Shown here piece by piece: positions 1 through 11,223 of a stretch of DNA of 29,260 nt; position 1 is the stretch's first letter, and each line of letters begins with the position of its first letter. A program made the position numbers and the translations under genes. The stretch covers positions 1 to 29,260 of the forward strand of contig JSYX01000444.1 of the NCBI GenBank assembly GCA_000787465.1. Direction: 5' to 3'. Source of the stretch: Thermomucor indicae-seudaticae. Lineage: Eukaryota; Mucoromycota; Mucoromycetes; Mucorales; Lichtheimiaceae. The notes beneath the pieces were generated by a model. That model saw only the letters and a program-made list of their open reading frames with translations. It did not search any database and was not told where the DNA came from.

Positions 1-181
1 CGCACCACCTGATACAGTACAGAGTGTTCAGAACTGGTGCAAACTTGCCTAAGCATTAAATTTTGTCTTGCAAGCTGCTGACTGGCTGACTTTTACGCGA
101 GTTAGCGTAAATGCGATAATTCGCAGCTTTTCCAGCACCGTTCCTCCTTTCAGCCCAAAATCATAGAAAGTCCAAGTAGCA

Positions 182-1597
182 ATGTCGAAAGACGGTGAAT
201 CCCAAAAATTCGGATTTTCAGTAGCCCCAAAATCTTCTCCCAAGCTTCCTTTTCAAAAGAAGACGGGGCCTCGGCAGAGATTTGTTGGCGGAGCGAGTAA
301 ACGTCTCGGCTTCGGCGATGACGAAGACCAGGATGAAACCGATCAAGTAGAGTTGGTGACCGGGTTTGAGAACAATAAAGCGCAAGAGTAAGTGTTCTTT
401 TTTTCCTTTGCTGTTTCATTAAAAGGGAGAGAAACCAGTCATCGGGGAGGTGGAGGAGTGTTTGGGTGTCGAGAGCTTGATCACTGATTTTTACTACTTC
501 ACCTAAAAGTCAAAGCACTTGCTCCCTGTTTTCTCTCGCTCTCTCGCCCGCTTCGTCGTATACTTATTGACTTGTTATTTCGGAAACTTTTTTAAAGGTT
601 GACACCGAAGCCTGAAAACAAACCGCTGTCCATTACGCCATTACCCAACGTCGACTGGCGAACGCGGAAAAAGCAGCTCTATGTTCCAAGCGGCGCGCAA
701 CAACAACAGTCATCTTCAGAACAAGCCCCAGAAATACTGGGACAGCAGTCCACATCTTATGGCCTTCAAGTTATGTCAAAAACGTCCTCAAAAACGGTTG
801 CTACGAACGGGTCAAAGGACAATACGACGACCGAGATTATACAAGTCAAAGAAACGATACAAAACCAAGTAGAAAAGACTCTAGAAGAACAAGCAGCAGA
901 GGCTATTTTAAAAGGTTGGTGCGGATTTTGATGATGGGGTCAAAGTCGTTCAGCTGACTTATTAACACTTATGCTTTAGAATCGCAGCAGCTTGACAGAG
1001 ACGATGATCGACCCGTGCTGACTATACCCATGGTGGATGAAACTACAGCATTTCGAAATGATGTAAAGAACCGACCGGACGAAGCTACGATGGAAGATTA
1101 TGAACGAGTACCAGTTGATCAATTTGGAGCTGCGCTATTGCGTGGTCTTGGCTGGAAAGAAGGCGAGGGTGTCGGTCGAAACAGAAAGAATACACCGTAA
1201 GTTACCACCATCGCTAAATTTTTCCTACGACAGTGATTGATTTCGTCTTGTCTGCACTAGACCACCGAAACTGTTCGAACCTAAACAGAGACAAGCATTA
1301 CTTGGCTTAGGCGCGACGCCGGCAGATTTTGAGAAAGACAAGAATAAGAGTCGTCGTGCTGCATACACCTTCAAGGAGACTTCGTTGTTCAAAAAGGTTC
1401 TTAAGCGACGGAGGAGTCGAAGCCGGAGCCCAAGCCCAAGTCGTAGCAGCAGTAGTAGTAGTAGTAGTAGCCGAAGAAGCAGAAGTCGAAGCAGAGATCG
1501 AAGCAGAGATCGGACAAGCAGCAGCCGAAGCAGCAGCAGCCGTAGAAGCAGAAGTCCTGACCAGCGCAGAAGACGTAGCCGGGATCGGCGCCGATAG
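182..1597 (+). CDS. G-patch splicing factor, Spp2/GPKOW-like, with RS tail
   Basis: Four exons, 182-387, 598-914, 980-1196 and 1261-1597, join in phase to give 358 residues. The N-terminus (KFGFSVAPK, QRFVGGASKRLGFGDD) is basic and disordered. A G-patch lies at about residues 205-250 (YERVPVDQFGAALLRGLGWK, then EGEGVGRN), followed by a KLFEPKQRQALLGLGATP block typical of Spp2/GPKOW proteins. The last 75 residues are nearly pure Arg-Ser dipeptides. Family knowledge: Spp2 activates the DEAH helicase Prp2 in the spliceosome, the G-patch being the helicase contact, so a nuclear pre-mRNA splicing role is likely. The extended RS tail is more like metazoan SR proteins than budding-yeast Spp2. The start is the first ATG before the conserved KFGF motif. 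No KOW domain is visible, so Spp2-like is preferred over full GPKOW. Confidence 0.85.
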
Positions 1598-2055
1598 TTG
1601 TATTTCTCATTCGTGTTGGGGCCAAAATCCTAGTCTATACACATATTAAAGTGCCCAAATATTATTTCCTGTCTTTAGCGGACTATAATATGGAAGACTG
1701 CACAGGCTTTATGCTGATTTCAGAAAGTATCTGTATGTGAACCACTTCAGCATGAAAGGTTACACGGGAGTTTCCAAAAACTCGGAAACTCGCCCTTTTT
1801 GCAGTTCAACGGAAATGTGTTAGCTGCATGTTCCCTGACAATCATGCCCTTCTCAAGTATGTTCTCCATTATGTGATCAATGCACCGATCTTTTCTGTCC
1901 GCTTTATCAGGTGTGCTTTAAATGAATACAATGGCTTTATCAAGGATACAGGGTGCATGGGATGCTGTTGCCGCCTTAAGCCACACAATGATCCCAAACG
2001 CTACGCGCATTCCCGTTAGGATAATAACTGATGTTATTTCACATCGCAAACAGTT
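1598..2055. other. Convergent 3' intergenic region with a hairpin
   Basis: Region between the stop of the G-patch gene and the stop of the small membrane-protein gene on the other strand. It presumably holds both 3' UTRs. An 8-bp perfect stem (1768-1775 with 1784-1791) is followed by a run of five T at 1796-1800. I see no convincing coding segment; short open frames here lack splice-consistent extension. Confidence 0.5.
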
Positions 2056-2396
2056 CTATCTCGAAAGCTCCTCTCGTTCGCGCACTCCTGCTGGACGAAC
2101 AGGGCGACCATCTGCGACCCGTCGTTCTTCGCCCAAAACCACTATTATATACACGTGAGCTCCTTTTCCCCCTCTCTCTGCGCCACAGAGGCGCGCGCCT
2201 GTAATACTTGCGTCGTTTGTACAAGATCCATGACGTCGTCACCAACAATGGCGCAGAAACAATGACCGTTGCCAATCTACCGTCCAGTTATATTAGCCTT
2301 TTCCATAAGCACGTTCCTACAAAACTGTATTTAGCAAGGCTGGCTTGCCAAAGGAGTTACTTACCGTCTACCAGCTGGGGATAATTTGGCGGCCAT
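2056..2396 (-). CDS. Small single-pass membrane protein (60 aa) with a GC-AG intron
   Basis: Three exons on the minus strand: 2396-2365, 2276-2212 and 2141-2056, 183 nt including stop. Intron 1 (GTAAGT..TAG) is canonical. Intron 2 (2211-2142) starts GCAAGT and ends TAG, the standard GC-AG class. No GT donor in exon 2 gives the needed phase, while the GC donor joins two halves of what looks like one conserved motif (SWILYKR + LVLGEERR). The product begins MAAKLSPAGRRLATVIVSAP, has one hydrophobic helix at about residues 12-27, then LYKRLVLGEERR and a charged tail. Short fungal proteins with a basic N-terminus, one helix and a YKR..LGEE-like motif are familiar to me as small organelle or ER membrane proteins, but I cannot name a function. 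It is divergent from the PLAA gene, 134 bp away. The main uncertainty is the intron 2 donor. Confidence 0.68.
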
Positions 2397-2530
2397 CCGA
2401 TCTGTTAATCTCTCAAATGTTTTGACTGACGGCGGCGCAGAAGAGGCGTCTTCCCCCTTTTGGATAGCGGAGTTCCCGAAAACCCAAAGAACAAGCTGAT
2501 GGAAGGACGCGTACACTATCACTTGCATAA
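2397..2530. promoter_or_regulatory. Divergent promoter region, small membrane protein / PLAA
   Basis: The 134 bp between the two start codons must hold both 5' UTRs and core promoters. No clear TATA box is visible. This is inferred from gene geometry only. Confidence 0.45.
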
Positions 2531-5500
2531 ATGGTTGCTGAATTTAGACTCTCTGCATCTCTATTCGCACACGAACAAGATGTAAGCGCCAAACAAGCGG
2601 GAAAAAACGAGAGAAAAATTAAAGCATAGCCCCCATTTCATTCCATCAGGTACGAGCCGTGAGCTTTCTTTCAAACGATTTAATCGTGTCCGCTGCTCGC
2701 GATAAAACAGTTCGCTCTTGGAGACGTACAGCACTTAATGAATTCGTTTTGGAACACGTATATCACGGTCATGACCACTTTGTCAATTCTTTGGCGTCCA
2801 TTCCACCATCCGAACGCTTCCCAAACGGTTAGAATATCTCGCGCGCCCCACATTCTCCCCTCTCGCTAAATACCCAAGCTACAGGTCTGGTCGTATCCGG
2901 CGGCTCCGATAAACTGATCAACGTATTTGATCCAGCCTCAAATTCTACTCTTTACACCCTTATTGGACATACCGAAAATGTATGCGCGCTTACAGTATCG
3001 CCTAGTGGCCATATTATCTCGGGATCCTGGGACAAGTAGGATGACTTTTTTCTCAATCTCTTGTTGTTGATGGCTGATATCGCAAAGAAAAGTGATAGTA
3101 TGGAAAGAGTTTCAGCAGGCTTATCTGCTAAAGGGCCACTCGGCAGCAGTCTGGGCGGTCTTGGCACTTGAAGATGATCTTATAGTTACAGGTATGAACG
3201 AAATTACTTGCGAATGTTCATTTATATTAAACTGATATCCAACCGCCCAAAAGCTGCGGCCGATAAGACCATTCGTATATGGAAAGATGGAAAACAACTT
3301 CGTGTTATACAAGGGCACACAGATGCTGTCCGCGGCCTTGCTAGACTTGCCGGCGTAGGATTCATCTCATGCTCTAACGATGGGTAAGAATGCTTGCTTG
3401 CGTTAATCTACAAGGGAAAAATATTGTAACAGATTATTGTCGTTCAAGTGTCTTGAAGGTCTGGACTATTGACGGCGAATGCGTGCAAGAGTTATATGGG
3501 CATACATCTTTTGTATACTCCGTCACTGTATTGAGTACGGGCGAACTGGTGTCCTGCGGAGAAGATCGAACAGTTCGGGTTTGGAAAGGTATATATTGAA
3601 TAACCCAAGGCCACTGCACAAGTACCATTTTCAACTGACTTTTTGTTTTTGCCACTTGCTGCTCAGACGGTCAATGTGTACAAACCATCCAGCAACCGTG
3701 CATATCGGTCTGGGCGGTAACGGCACTGCCAAACGATGATATCGTTGTTGGAGGAAGCGATTGCATAGTCAGAATTTTCACTAGATCACCAGAGCGTTTG
3801 GCAGACCCTGAGGCTCAGAAAGTAAGTAAATATGCCCCCAGCAGAATTTGACGCATGAACTGACCAAATATTTGATACCAACCTACGAGTAGCACTTTGA
3901 TGATACTATCGCTAATCAAGCCATTCCATCGTAAGATATGGCAGGCATAAACTACATAAATTCGATATAATAACCCCCCGCGTGTGTTTTTCTTTTTTCG
4001 CAGGAACCAGATCGGAAATATCAATAAGGAAAAACTTGCTGGCCCAGAAGCTTTACGTAACCCGGGCACAAAAGAAGGCCAAGTGATCATGATCAATACC
4101 GGTACTACAGTAGAAGCTCATCAATGGAGTACACAACGTCAAAGCTGGCAAAAAATTGGCGAAGTTGTGGGTGGAGTTGGCTCAGGAACGAAAAAACTGT
4201 TTGAAGGGAAAGAATACGATTATGTGTTTGATATTGACATTGGCGCCGGTCCTGAAGGAATGCTAAAGCTGCCATATAACGTCACCGGTAAGTTCGATCT
4301 TGAGCGCGAATATGAAAGTTTTGCAACTAACCAACTTGCAATATAAAGAGAATCCTTATGAAGCTGCACAAAAGTTTATCTGGCGACACCAACTGCCTCA
4401 AATATATCTGGACCAAATTGCAGATTTTATCACGAAAAATGCACAGGGTGTAGAACTGGGTCAGACAACCGGCCAATATCATGACCCCTTCACTGGTAGG
4501 TGTTACCTTATCTCACTTTGGCCCCGCCATATGTTCCTAAGGCTAATTAATATATGAACACAGGTGGTAGCAGATACGTGCCAGGACGAAGTACTGCACC
4601 AACGGCCCAAAGTGGCCAGTTCATGGATCCTTTCACTGGTGAGCCTTGACCTTTTTCCTCGGGCTTACTATTTAACTCTACTTACCACTTTTGCTACTTA
4701 GGGGCATCGTCCTATAGACCACAAGGTTCATCCATGCCGGCAGTTCCACGAAGCGTGCCACCCGCGCTGGCGCAGAAAGTACTGCCTATGGTAAATCAAT
4801 TGCGGGGTGCATTCATAGTTTTGCTTCAATTAGCCCTTTGCTCATATTTCTTTCGGCCTAAAGACAGAATACCTTTCCCTAAAGCAAGCTAATTTGGATG
4901 CCATTTTCGCTAAACTTAAATCCCTCAACACTGGCATCAAAGAAGAGGATAAATTAACCGAAGAGCAGTTGAGCGCACTATCCAATGCCGTCACGTACCT
5001 GAAGAATCCAGAAAAGGCAGAGTTGAAGAAGAACGAAAATGGCCTATTGGTTTTGATCAACATATGTCGCACATGGCCACCGGCACAGCGATTTCCTGCG
5101 TTGGATCTTTTGCGACTGTTTACACTTGTGGCTCCAGAAGCTGTTGCCGGAATACTCGCGCAGCAGCGGAAAGAAGAAGGCCCGGTCAGTTTTCTCCAAC
5201 AAGCCGGTGGTCTTCTCAATCCGTCAAGTGATAAGGTGGCGGAGACAAATGCGATGCTGGCGTTTCGCGGTCTGGTGAACATGTTCGACAAGCCCGAAGG
5301 AAGAAGTATTGTATGGGAAAAGCGACAAGTGCTAGCTCAAGTGTTGCAGTTCGACGTGGTGGGCAACTTTAAAGGCAAAGGAGTTCGTCTTGCGATATGT
5401 ACTTTGGCACTAAAGTAAGTACCGGAAAAAAATCAGGCTGGCTAGTTGTAGTAGGAAAACTAACAAGCCAAAAAGCTTTGCAACTCTCTTGACGACTCGC

Positions 5501-5878
5501 GTTGAAGGACACGATGAAGACAATGCTATTGGTCTGACAGGTTCGCTTATCGAGATAATCAAAGAGGAAAAAGACGAGGAAAATCTCTATCGAGCCCTGG
5601 TTGCCTTGGGCACACTGGTAAACTCGGATATATGGTTAGTTAGACCCTTGTAGATGATAATTCTAACCACGTCAACTTTTTAGATGAATCGTTCGGACGC
5701 TTGTAAAGAGGCAGCTGGCATCATGGACGCCAAAGTCCAATTGCATCGTATAAAGTCTGAGTATGGTGACAGGGAACGGATGCGTCGCGTCATAGGTAGG
5801 GTAAACCAAAGTCCCATCAATTGGTATATGTAAATACTGAACATGAGCGTTGCAGACGAGATGAATGCAATGTTTTAA
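2531..5878 (+). CDS. DOA1: PLAA/Doa1/Ufd3 homologue (WD40-PFU-PUL)
   Basis: Sixteen exons: 2531-2581, 2650-2827, 2885-3035, 3088-3191, 3254-3383, 3449-3588, 3667-3821, 3893-3930, 4004-4287, 4349-4495, 4564-4638, 4702-4790, 4864-5414, 5476-5617, 5684-5795, 5856-5878 (789 residues, similar to human PLAA). The N-terminal third is a seven-bladed WD40 propeller (repeated S-x-D-K-x-I/V-x-x-W/F units). The middle is a PFU domain (EGQVIMIN, VEAHQWS, YDYVFDIDIG, NPYEAAQKFI). The C-terminal 300 residues are a helical PUL domain (KLKSLN, RFPALDLLRL, NFATLLTTR, LVALGTL). Family knowledge: Doa1 binds ubiquitin through the propeller and PFU and binds Cdc48/p97 through PUL, acting in ubiquitin recycling and turnover of mitochondrial and ER proteins. 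Two short DPFTG repeats sit between PFU and PUL. The exon 14/15 junction is uncertain: the better-looking donor at 5635 would give an immediate stop, so the GTAAAC donor at 5618 is used. Confidence 0.9.
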
Positions 5879-6303
5879 TCGATACACACGCAGAAAAAAC
5901 TTGATCCTTTTACGGGGATATTCCAGCCTTGAATAAACGCGTTAATAACTCCACTGGACAGGTGGTCACCATGATCTATAGCACATAAAAGTCGAAAGCT
6001 ATGAACGTTTTGGTGTGCAAATGGCGGACGGTCCTTGGCTACAGTTGATATAGTCTTTAAGTTGCATGCATTAATGAAAACATGGCCTCTTGTTTTCACA
6101 ACCGATATGATTGGAGAAAGTGGCATCAAAGGGCAGGGTCCATTATCCCGTTTCTTTTTCCGAAGTTGTACGTACCAGAGGAAGGAGAATAGGAAAATTG
6201 TCCGGGAAAATTTTTCGGGCCTGCAAACGAATCGAATTATAAAAGAGCGGGATGGCGGGCTCGACATCGGAGCAGCTACCGCAATAGATAGATAGAATAT
6301 ACG
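5879..6303. other. Intergenic region with promoter of the oxidoreductase gene
   Basis: It contains the 3' UTR of the PLAA gene and the 5' region of the next gene. A 192-codon open frame on the minus strand spans it but runs into the oxidoreductase coding exons and shows no recognisable domain, so it is taken as chance. Confidence 0.5.
6238..6245 (+). promoter_or_regulatory. TATA box of the Gfo/Idh/MocA gene
   Basis: TATAAAAG, 59 nt upstream of the ATG at 6304 and properly placed for a short 5' UTR. It is the best TATA match in this intergenic region. Confidence 0.55.
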
Positions 6304-7771
6304 ATGGCAGACCTGACAAACAAGTTGAACGTTCTTATGGTTGGAACGGGCGAATACACCACGGGTTTCGTGCACGGCGCTGCATCCACATCCGACAAAA
6401 AGGTAATGAATGAACTCCCCTTTGAAAGACGGTCTATTTGTTAAACGAAACAAAGGTGGGCGTTATTGCACTCACCATGTTTGATCTTCGCCGCCGAGGT
6501 AAAGTCGACAAAATCTGCCTCGTCGGCACCAATGGCAAGAAATTCGCCGCCATACGACAACATCTCGACCAGAACATTGGCCAAGTCTACAACATGGATA
6601 CCACGCTCGAGCATACCTGGCCTGAGCCCGATAAAGTGGATCCCGAAGCATGTAAGCTCTCGACCTAGGAGAAACGCCTCCTCCTGCTGCTGCAACTACT
6701 TTCTAACACCCTATTTACAGACAAGGAAGCCATTGACAAGTTCTTGACCCCCGGCGACGCCATCACCGTATTCACTCCGGACCCGACCCACTATCCTATC
6801 GCACTCTACGCCATCCAGCGCCGCATCCACGTCCTCCTCACCAAGCCCGCCGTCAAGATCCTCGAACACCATCAGAATCTCATCGCCGCCGCTGAACACC
6901 ATGGCGTCGTCATCATGGTCGAGCATCACAAACGCTTTGATCCCGTTTACCGAGATGCCCGTGCAAAGGCTCGCAGCCTCGGCGAATTCAATTACTTTTA
7001 TAGCTACATGAGTCAGCCAAAGCGCCAACTCGATACCTTTCGCGCCTGGGCTGGCAAAGATTCCGATATAAGCTACTATCTCAATTCGCACCACATTGAC
7101 TTTCATTGCTGGGCACTCCAAGGCAAAGCAGTCCCGTACCGCGTCGTCGCGTCGGCGTCCAAGGGCGTGGCCACAAGCGAACCCTTCAACTTGACTCAAG
7201 GCACAGAGGTATATCAAAAAGTCACCACACCACACACACACACACACACACACACATCGACTTATCAAAATCACACCTTTAGGACACCATTTCCTTGTTG
7301 GTCAACTGGCGTTCTTGTACAGACCCGAACCACGTCGGCATCGCAGTCTACACTTCGTCCTGGGCAGCCCCCAACAAGAGCGAAGTCCACTCCCAGCAAC
7401 GGTTCCATTACCTCGGCTCGGCTGGCGAAATCAACGTCGACCAGGCTCATCGTGGATATACAGTCACCTCCGATCATGGCTGCCAAGGTCATGCGCACGT
7501 CAATCCGTTCTTTATGAACTATGCTCCGGACGAAGAAGGCTATTTCGGTGGTCAGACTGGCTACGGCTACATTTCCATTGAAAAGTTTGTCGACGCCTGT
7601 CGTGCGTTTAACGCCAACCAGATCACCCTCGATGATCTCGACAAGAGAAGCTTGCCCACCATTCGCAACACCGTCCTCGTCACCGCTATTCTCGAAGCTG
7701 GCCGCATGAGTTTAGACCAAAATCGACCCGTCAACATCGAATCCAAGGACGGCCAATGGGTGCTCGTGTAA
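6304..7771 (+). CDS. Gfo/Idh/MocA-family NAD(P)-dependent oxidoreductase
   Basis: Exons 6304-6402, 6456-6651, 6721-7208 and 7283-7771 give 423 residues. The N-terminus ([18 protein letters not shown]) is a Rossmann nucleotide-binding loop, variant of GxGxx[19 protein letters not shown] corresponds to the second Rossmann half. VLLTKPAVK replaces the usual EKP motif, with the substrate-site Lys kept. [15 protein letters not shown] and the HHIDFHCW segment fit the catalytic region of the family, and the C-terminal half is the mixed sheet domain. Family members reduce or oxidise sugars, sugar acids and inositols; sequences of this style in fungi are often labelled D-galacturonate reductase-like, but substrate cannot be told from sequence. 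Codon use is more C/G-rich at third positions than in the neighbours, suggesting strong expression. Intron 3 carries a CA microsatellite. Confidence 0.83.
7231..7256 (+). repeat. (CA)13 microsatellite inside an intron
   Basis: Thirteen perfect CA units inside intron 3 (7209-7282) of the oxidoreductase gene, between the donor and the CCTTTAG acceptor. Confidence 0.95.
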
Positions 7772-7857
7772 TTACCGAATTTGGCAACCAAAAGGGAGCA
7801 TGTTGTGTCAAAATTTATTTTGCTTGGTGTGTAACATATGTCTACATATTTTTAGCA

Positions 7858-10800
7858 TTATTTTTTGTTGAATTCCAGATACGCTTCGTACGCTTCAAGA
7901 GAATCGCTCTTGCCAGAGGATATCAAAAATGTTTCATAATCCTTGTATTCCTGGTGCAGTCCCTTTTGCACTTCCATTTCCTTGGCCAGCTTTTTCAGTT
8001 GATTCTTGGACAATTCAGCGCCACCTGCGGCAGCGCGTCTTTCCTTTTCGAGCTCCTCGGGTGACTGTTTGCCCTTTAAAATTCGTTCCCACCCTTTCTG
8101 AAGACGTTGCCTTTTGGCCTCTGCTGCTTTAGCTGCCTTGGCTGCTTGCTGAGCCAGCTTTAAATCCCGTGCCTTTTTCGCTTCTTCGGGACTCACAAGT
8201 TTCACCAACGCAGTGCCATCTATACCATTTTTAATGACATATAATTGGCAAAGGAAATAGGCAATTGGGCATACCTTTTTGATCATCCAGTATTACACCC
8301 AGTTCTGCCAATTGCACGTCTCGAAGCATATCGCAGAGCTGTAAATACTCTTTGGGTTCCTTCTTTTCCAAAGCCAGTTGTCGTACACTGTCTCTGAATT
8401 TTGACAAGGTTTGCAAGCATTGCATCAAGAATTCCTCCTAATCAGATGCTGCTAGTTGAGTCTCCTCATCCATAACAACACACGCCAAATGACCTTTCGT
8501 ACCTTGCTGTCGTCACCAGAAGTTGCAGTCGTTGTGCCAATTTCAACACCAAATATCTACCAAAAGGACATTACTGAAATAAAAACTATGCCGTCATTAT
8601 ACTTCATATACTCCCTCAGTCAACCTTACCTGCATCATACGTGAGACATAGTTGGCTACATCCTCCAAGACATCAATATTGACCACATCAGCGCCGTTTG
8701 CCATGTACTTGTTGGCTTGACTGATTAACTCCATGATCTCGTCCACAGCAACAGGTGTGTTAATAGAGTCACACAACGCGGCATGCACAGCATCCATCTT
8801 TTCATGAAGTCTACACAGTCCCATCAATGACCCTTCTATCTTTTCTTTCCATCGTCAGAGAACAAGTACTTACACTGCTGTCAGTTCTCTTTCCGCATCT
8901 CTCCAACGATGCGCCACAGTTCCGTCCGGTAACTTGGTAGCTCCTCGTGACCCATCTGACCGAATTCGATTTCCAAGTGCTTTCACGTTATCAAAGAAGT
9001 TCTGATTTTCCCATCAGCTTTCCTTTCTTTCATTTTTACGCAAAAGTAAAAACTTACGCGAATCGTCGTTTCAATCTGAATAGCTTCCTGCATACTCGAC
9101 TGCTTAAAGTCCATCTTTGCATTCCACTGGTGAAGCAAAAAGAAAATCCGGAGCTGTCGCGCCGAATACGTTTTCAACGCTTCCTGAATCGTGATAAAGT
9201 TCTTGAGACTCTTGCTCATCTTTTGCCCCTCTACGTGTAAATGTCCAGCATGCAGGAAATAATTCACCCATTGATGGCAGTCATAGTACGCTTCGGCCTG
9301 CGCAAGTTCATTGTCGTGGTGTGGGAACGCCAAGTCAATACCACCCGAGTGGATATCCATATTGTCTCCAAGAACAGCGCTGTCATCATCATCATCATTA
9401 GCGTTATTCTTTTCTACAAGTCTGCGATTTATTATATACCTAGCCATCACAGAGCACTCTATATGCCAGCCGGGCCGTCCTTTGCCCCAAGGTGACTCCC
9501 ATACTGGCTCACCCGGTTTCGAAGCTTTCCATAACGCAAAATCATTCGGGTTTCGCTTGCCCTGCAATTTCGCACCAAGCGAACCTTCGCCGTCTTCAAT
9601 CAGGCTCGCATCGCCCTTGGACCACGGCTCAAGTTTGGCATAGTGATGTCCCCCTTGGCCGTCAAACCGTGCCGTGTCAAAGTAAACCGATCCGTCCGCT
9701 GCGTACGCGTATCCATTCGCAATAATCTTTTCAATATACGAAATAATCTCTGGTACAAACTCGCTCACACGCGTCTTGACACTTGGAGGCAGTATCTATC
9801 TTTCATTGTTTACTAACCCTTGCCCTTTTTTCCGGAGGGCTATATAGACTTACATTCAACGCCTTCATATCCTTAAAGTACATGTCTTCCCAATACGCAG
9901 ACAATGCACGGAATATCTCTGGATCATTGACCTCGGATCCTTTCTTTCAACAGCGTCAATTATCATGATTACACTGGGACAAAGGCGGCAGCTGCAAACC
10001 TCTTTATCCAGAGCCAGAGACAAGATATCCTGCGAAGCATCCAACAACGCATGCGCTGCCTCTTTGGACGTATCACCTTGTTGGCTCAGCGCCTTCTTGG
10101 CCTGTTCAATCGCATTACGCGACACTTGCTACAACCAGATCAGTCAGTCTCTTTCTTTCTTTCTTTTTTTTTCCATAATAACAACTCACCAACGCCGTAA
10201 AGTGCATCTTAAACTTCTCATCCACCAAAATCGCTTGCGCCATCGCCTCTGGATCATTCACCATTCTCTGCTCAAACGACGCCCAATCCTGTATGGCACC
10301 CGCCACTTTATCCAGCTTGCTGCTTGCATACGCGTCCCACGCTTTTTCCACCCGTCCCACCAGCTCCGGCGTCAATCGATCGGTCGCTTGCTTGACGCCC
10401 TGAAACAAGTGCTGCTGACGCGCCCGCAGAATAATCTTGTCGTCGATATCCGTCACGTTCTGCACAAACTGAACTTGATATCCAAAGTAGTTTTGAAGCA
10501 CTCGCCGAATAATGTCCATACTCAGATACGTTCTGTATTTCCCCCCTTTAGTGTCTACTAAAAAGATGTCGTCTCTCTCTTTCTTTGGGTACCTCGCATG
10601 TCCCATGTGTGCCGCATCGTATACCGTCGGCCCGCAATTGTACCAGCTAATATGACCAGGTCGTTTCGGCTTGAATTCAGTCTATACAAAAATTAGGGTC
10701 CTCGTCCGTAGATCTGTCCTAATAAGTCAGTACCTTGGTTTTCGTCAAGGAATTGTATAGTTTCAGCGTCGGTTGTTGCTGCTGAGTAGTAGGTTCATGC

Positions 10801-10901
10801 CATTTAGGTTGGGCTCGAGAAACGTTGGTACTGGTCATGTTGCAAAAGCTTCTTCTTCCAAGGCGTGGGACGGCAACCAGATACGTCAACACCACGCGCA
10901 T
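7858..10901 (-). CDS. CRS1: Cysteinyl-tRNA synthetase, likely dual-targeted
   Basis: Eleven exons on the minus strand: 10901-10734, 10681-10593, 10532-10190, 10128-10000, 9943-9854, 9795-9058, 9001-8874, 8810-8630, 8556-8503, 8437-8275, 8219-7858 (814 residues). Class I synthetase hallmarks are all present: [18 protein letters not shown] (Zn Cys and HIGH-type motif), [25 protein letters not shown] and [11 protein letters not shown] (Zn ligands), and [11 protein letters not shown] (KMSKS loop). ALCDSINTP lies in the helical anticodon region, and the C-terminal 120 residues are a Lys/Glu/Ala-rich extension typical of eukaryotic CysRS. The enzyme charges tRNA-Cys. The first ATG (10901) adds 21 residues, basic and without acids ([20 protein letters not shown]), which look like a mitochondrial presequence; the second ATG (10838) would give the cytosolic form. 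The gene symbol is the yeast name, by homology. Confidence 0.93.
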
Positions 10902-11223
10902 ACAAAGAAAAAAAGTTGTTCTTGAAGCACAGACAGGATCAAAGTCGGAGATAGAAGAAACTCTGCTCTGCTATACATTCATGGCATTGCTTCACTGTTC
11001 CGCTAAAAAACTGGATGACAAGAAGCGAACATTTTGTGCCAATGATTAGCAGTCCAATGCATGTCTAAATCAGGGTTATCCAAGATGAGTGTAATATACT
11101 AAAAAGAAAACATTTACATACGATATCGGTAATATGCTAAAGCCTATGTGCACAAAAGGGGAAAAAAGTATGACTACATGCTAATGGTATACAAGGAAAA
11201 CATGAGAAAAGAAAAAAAAGAAA
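10902..11223. other. Intergenic: CysRS 5' region and RING-gene 3' UTR
   Basis: The CysRS promoter and the 3' UTR of the PA-RING gene share this AT-rich segment (both genes are on the minus strand). No gene-like open frame with family similarity is seen. Confidence 0.5.

Noticed and set aside
1768..1800. Hairpin followed by T-run, like an intrinsic or Pol III terminator
   Set aside because: No Pol III gene precedes it, and rho-independent termination does not apply in a eukaryote; kept only as a structural note.
2032..2205. Plus-strand frame starting MLFHIANSS with a protein-like middle
   Set aside because: It is antisense to the small membrane-protein gene, whose exons explain the biased codon pattern; no plausible splice extension exists.
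3984..4346. Continuous open frame through the PFU region of PLAA
   Set aside because: Its start lies in an intron and its last 20 codons are intronic (4288-4348); the spliced model keeps the NPYEAAQKF motif.
5875..6453. 192-codon open frame on the minus strand
   Set aside because: It overlaps the first exons of the oxidoreductase gene antisense, has no domain or signal, and its composition looks random.
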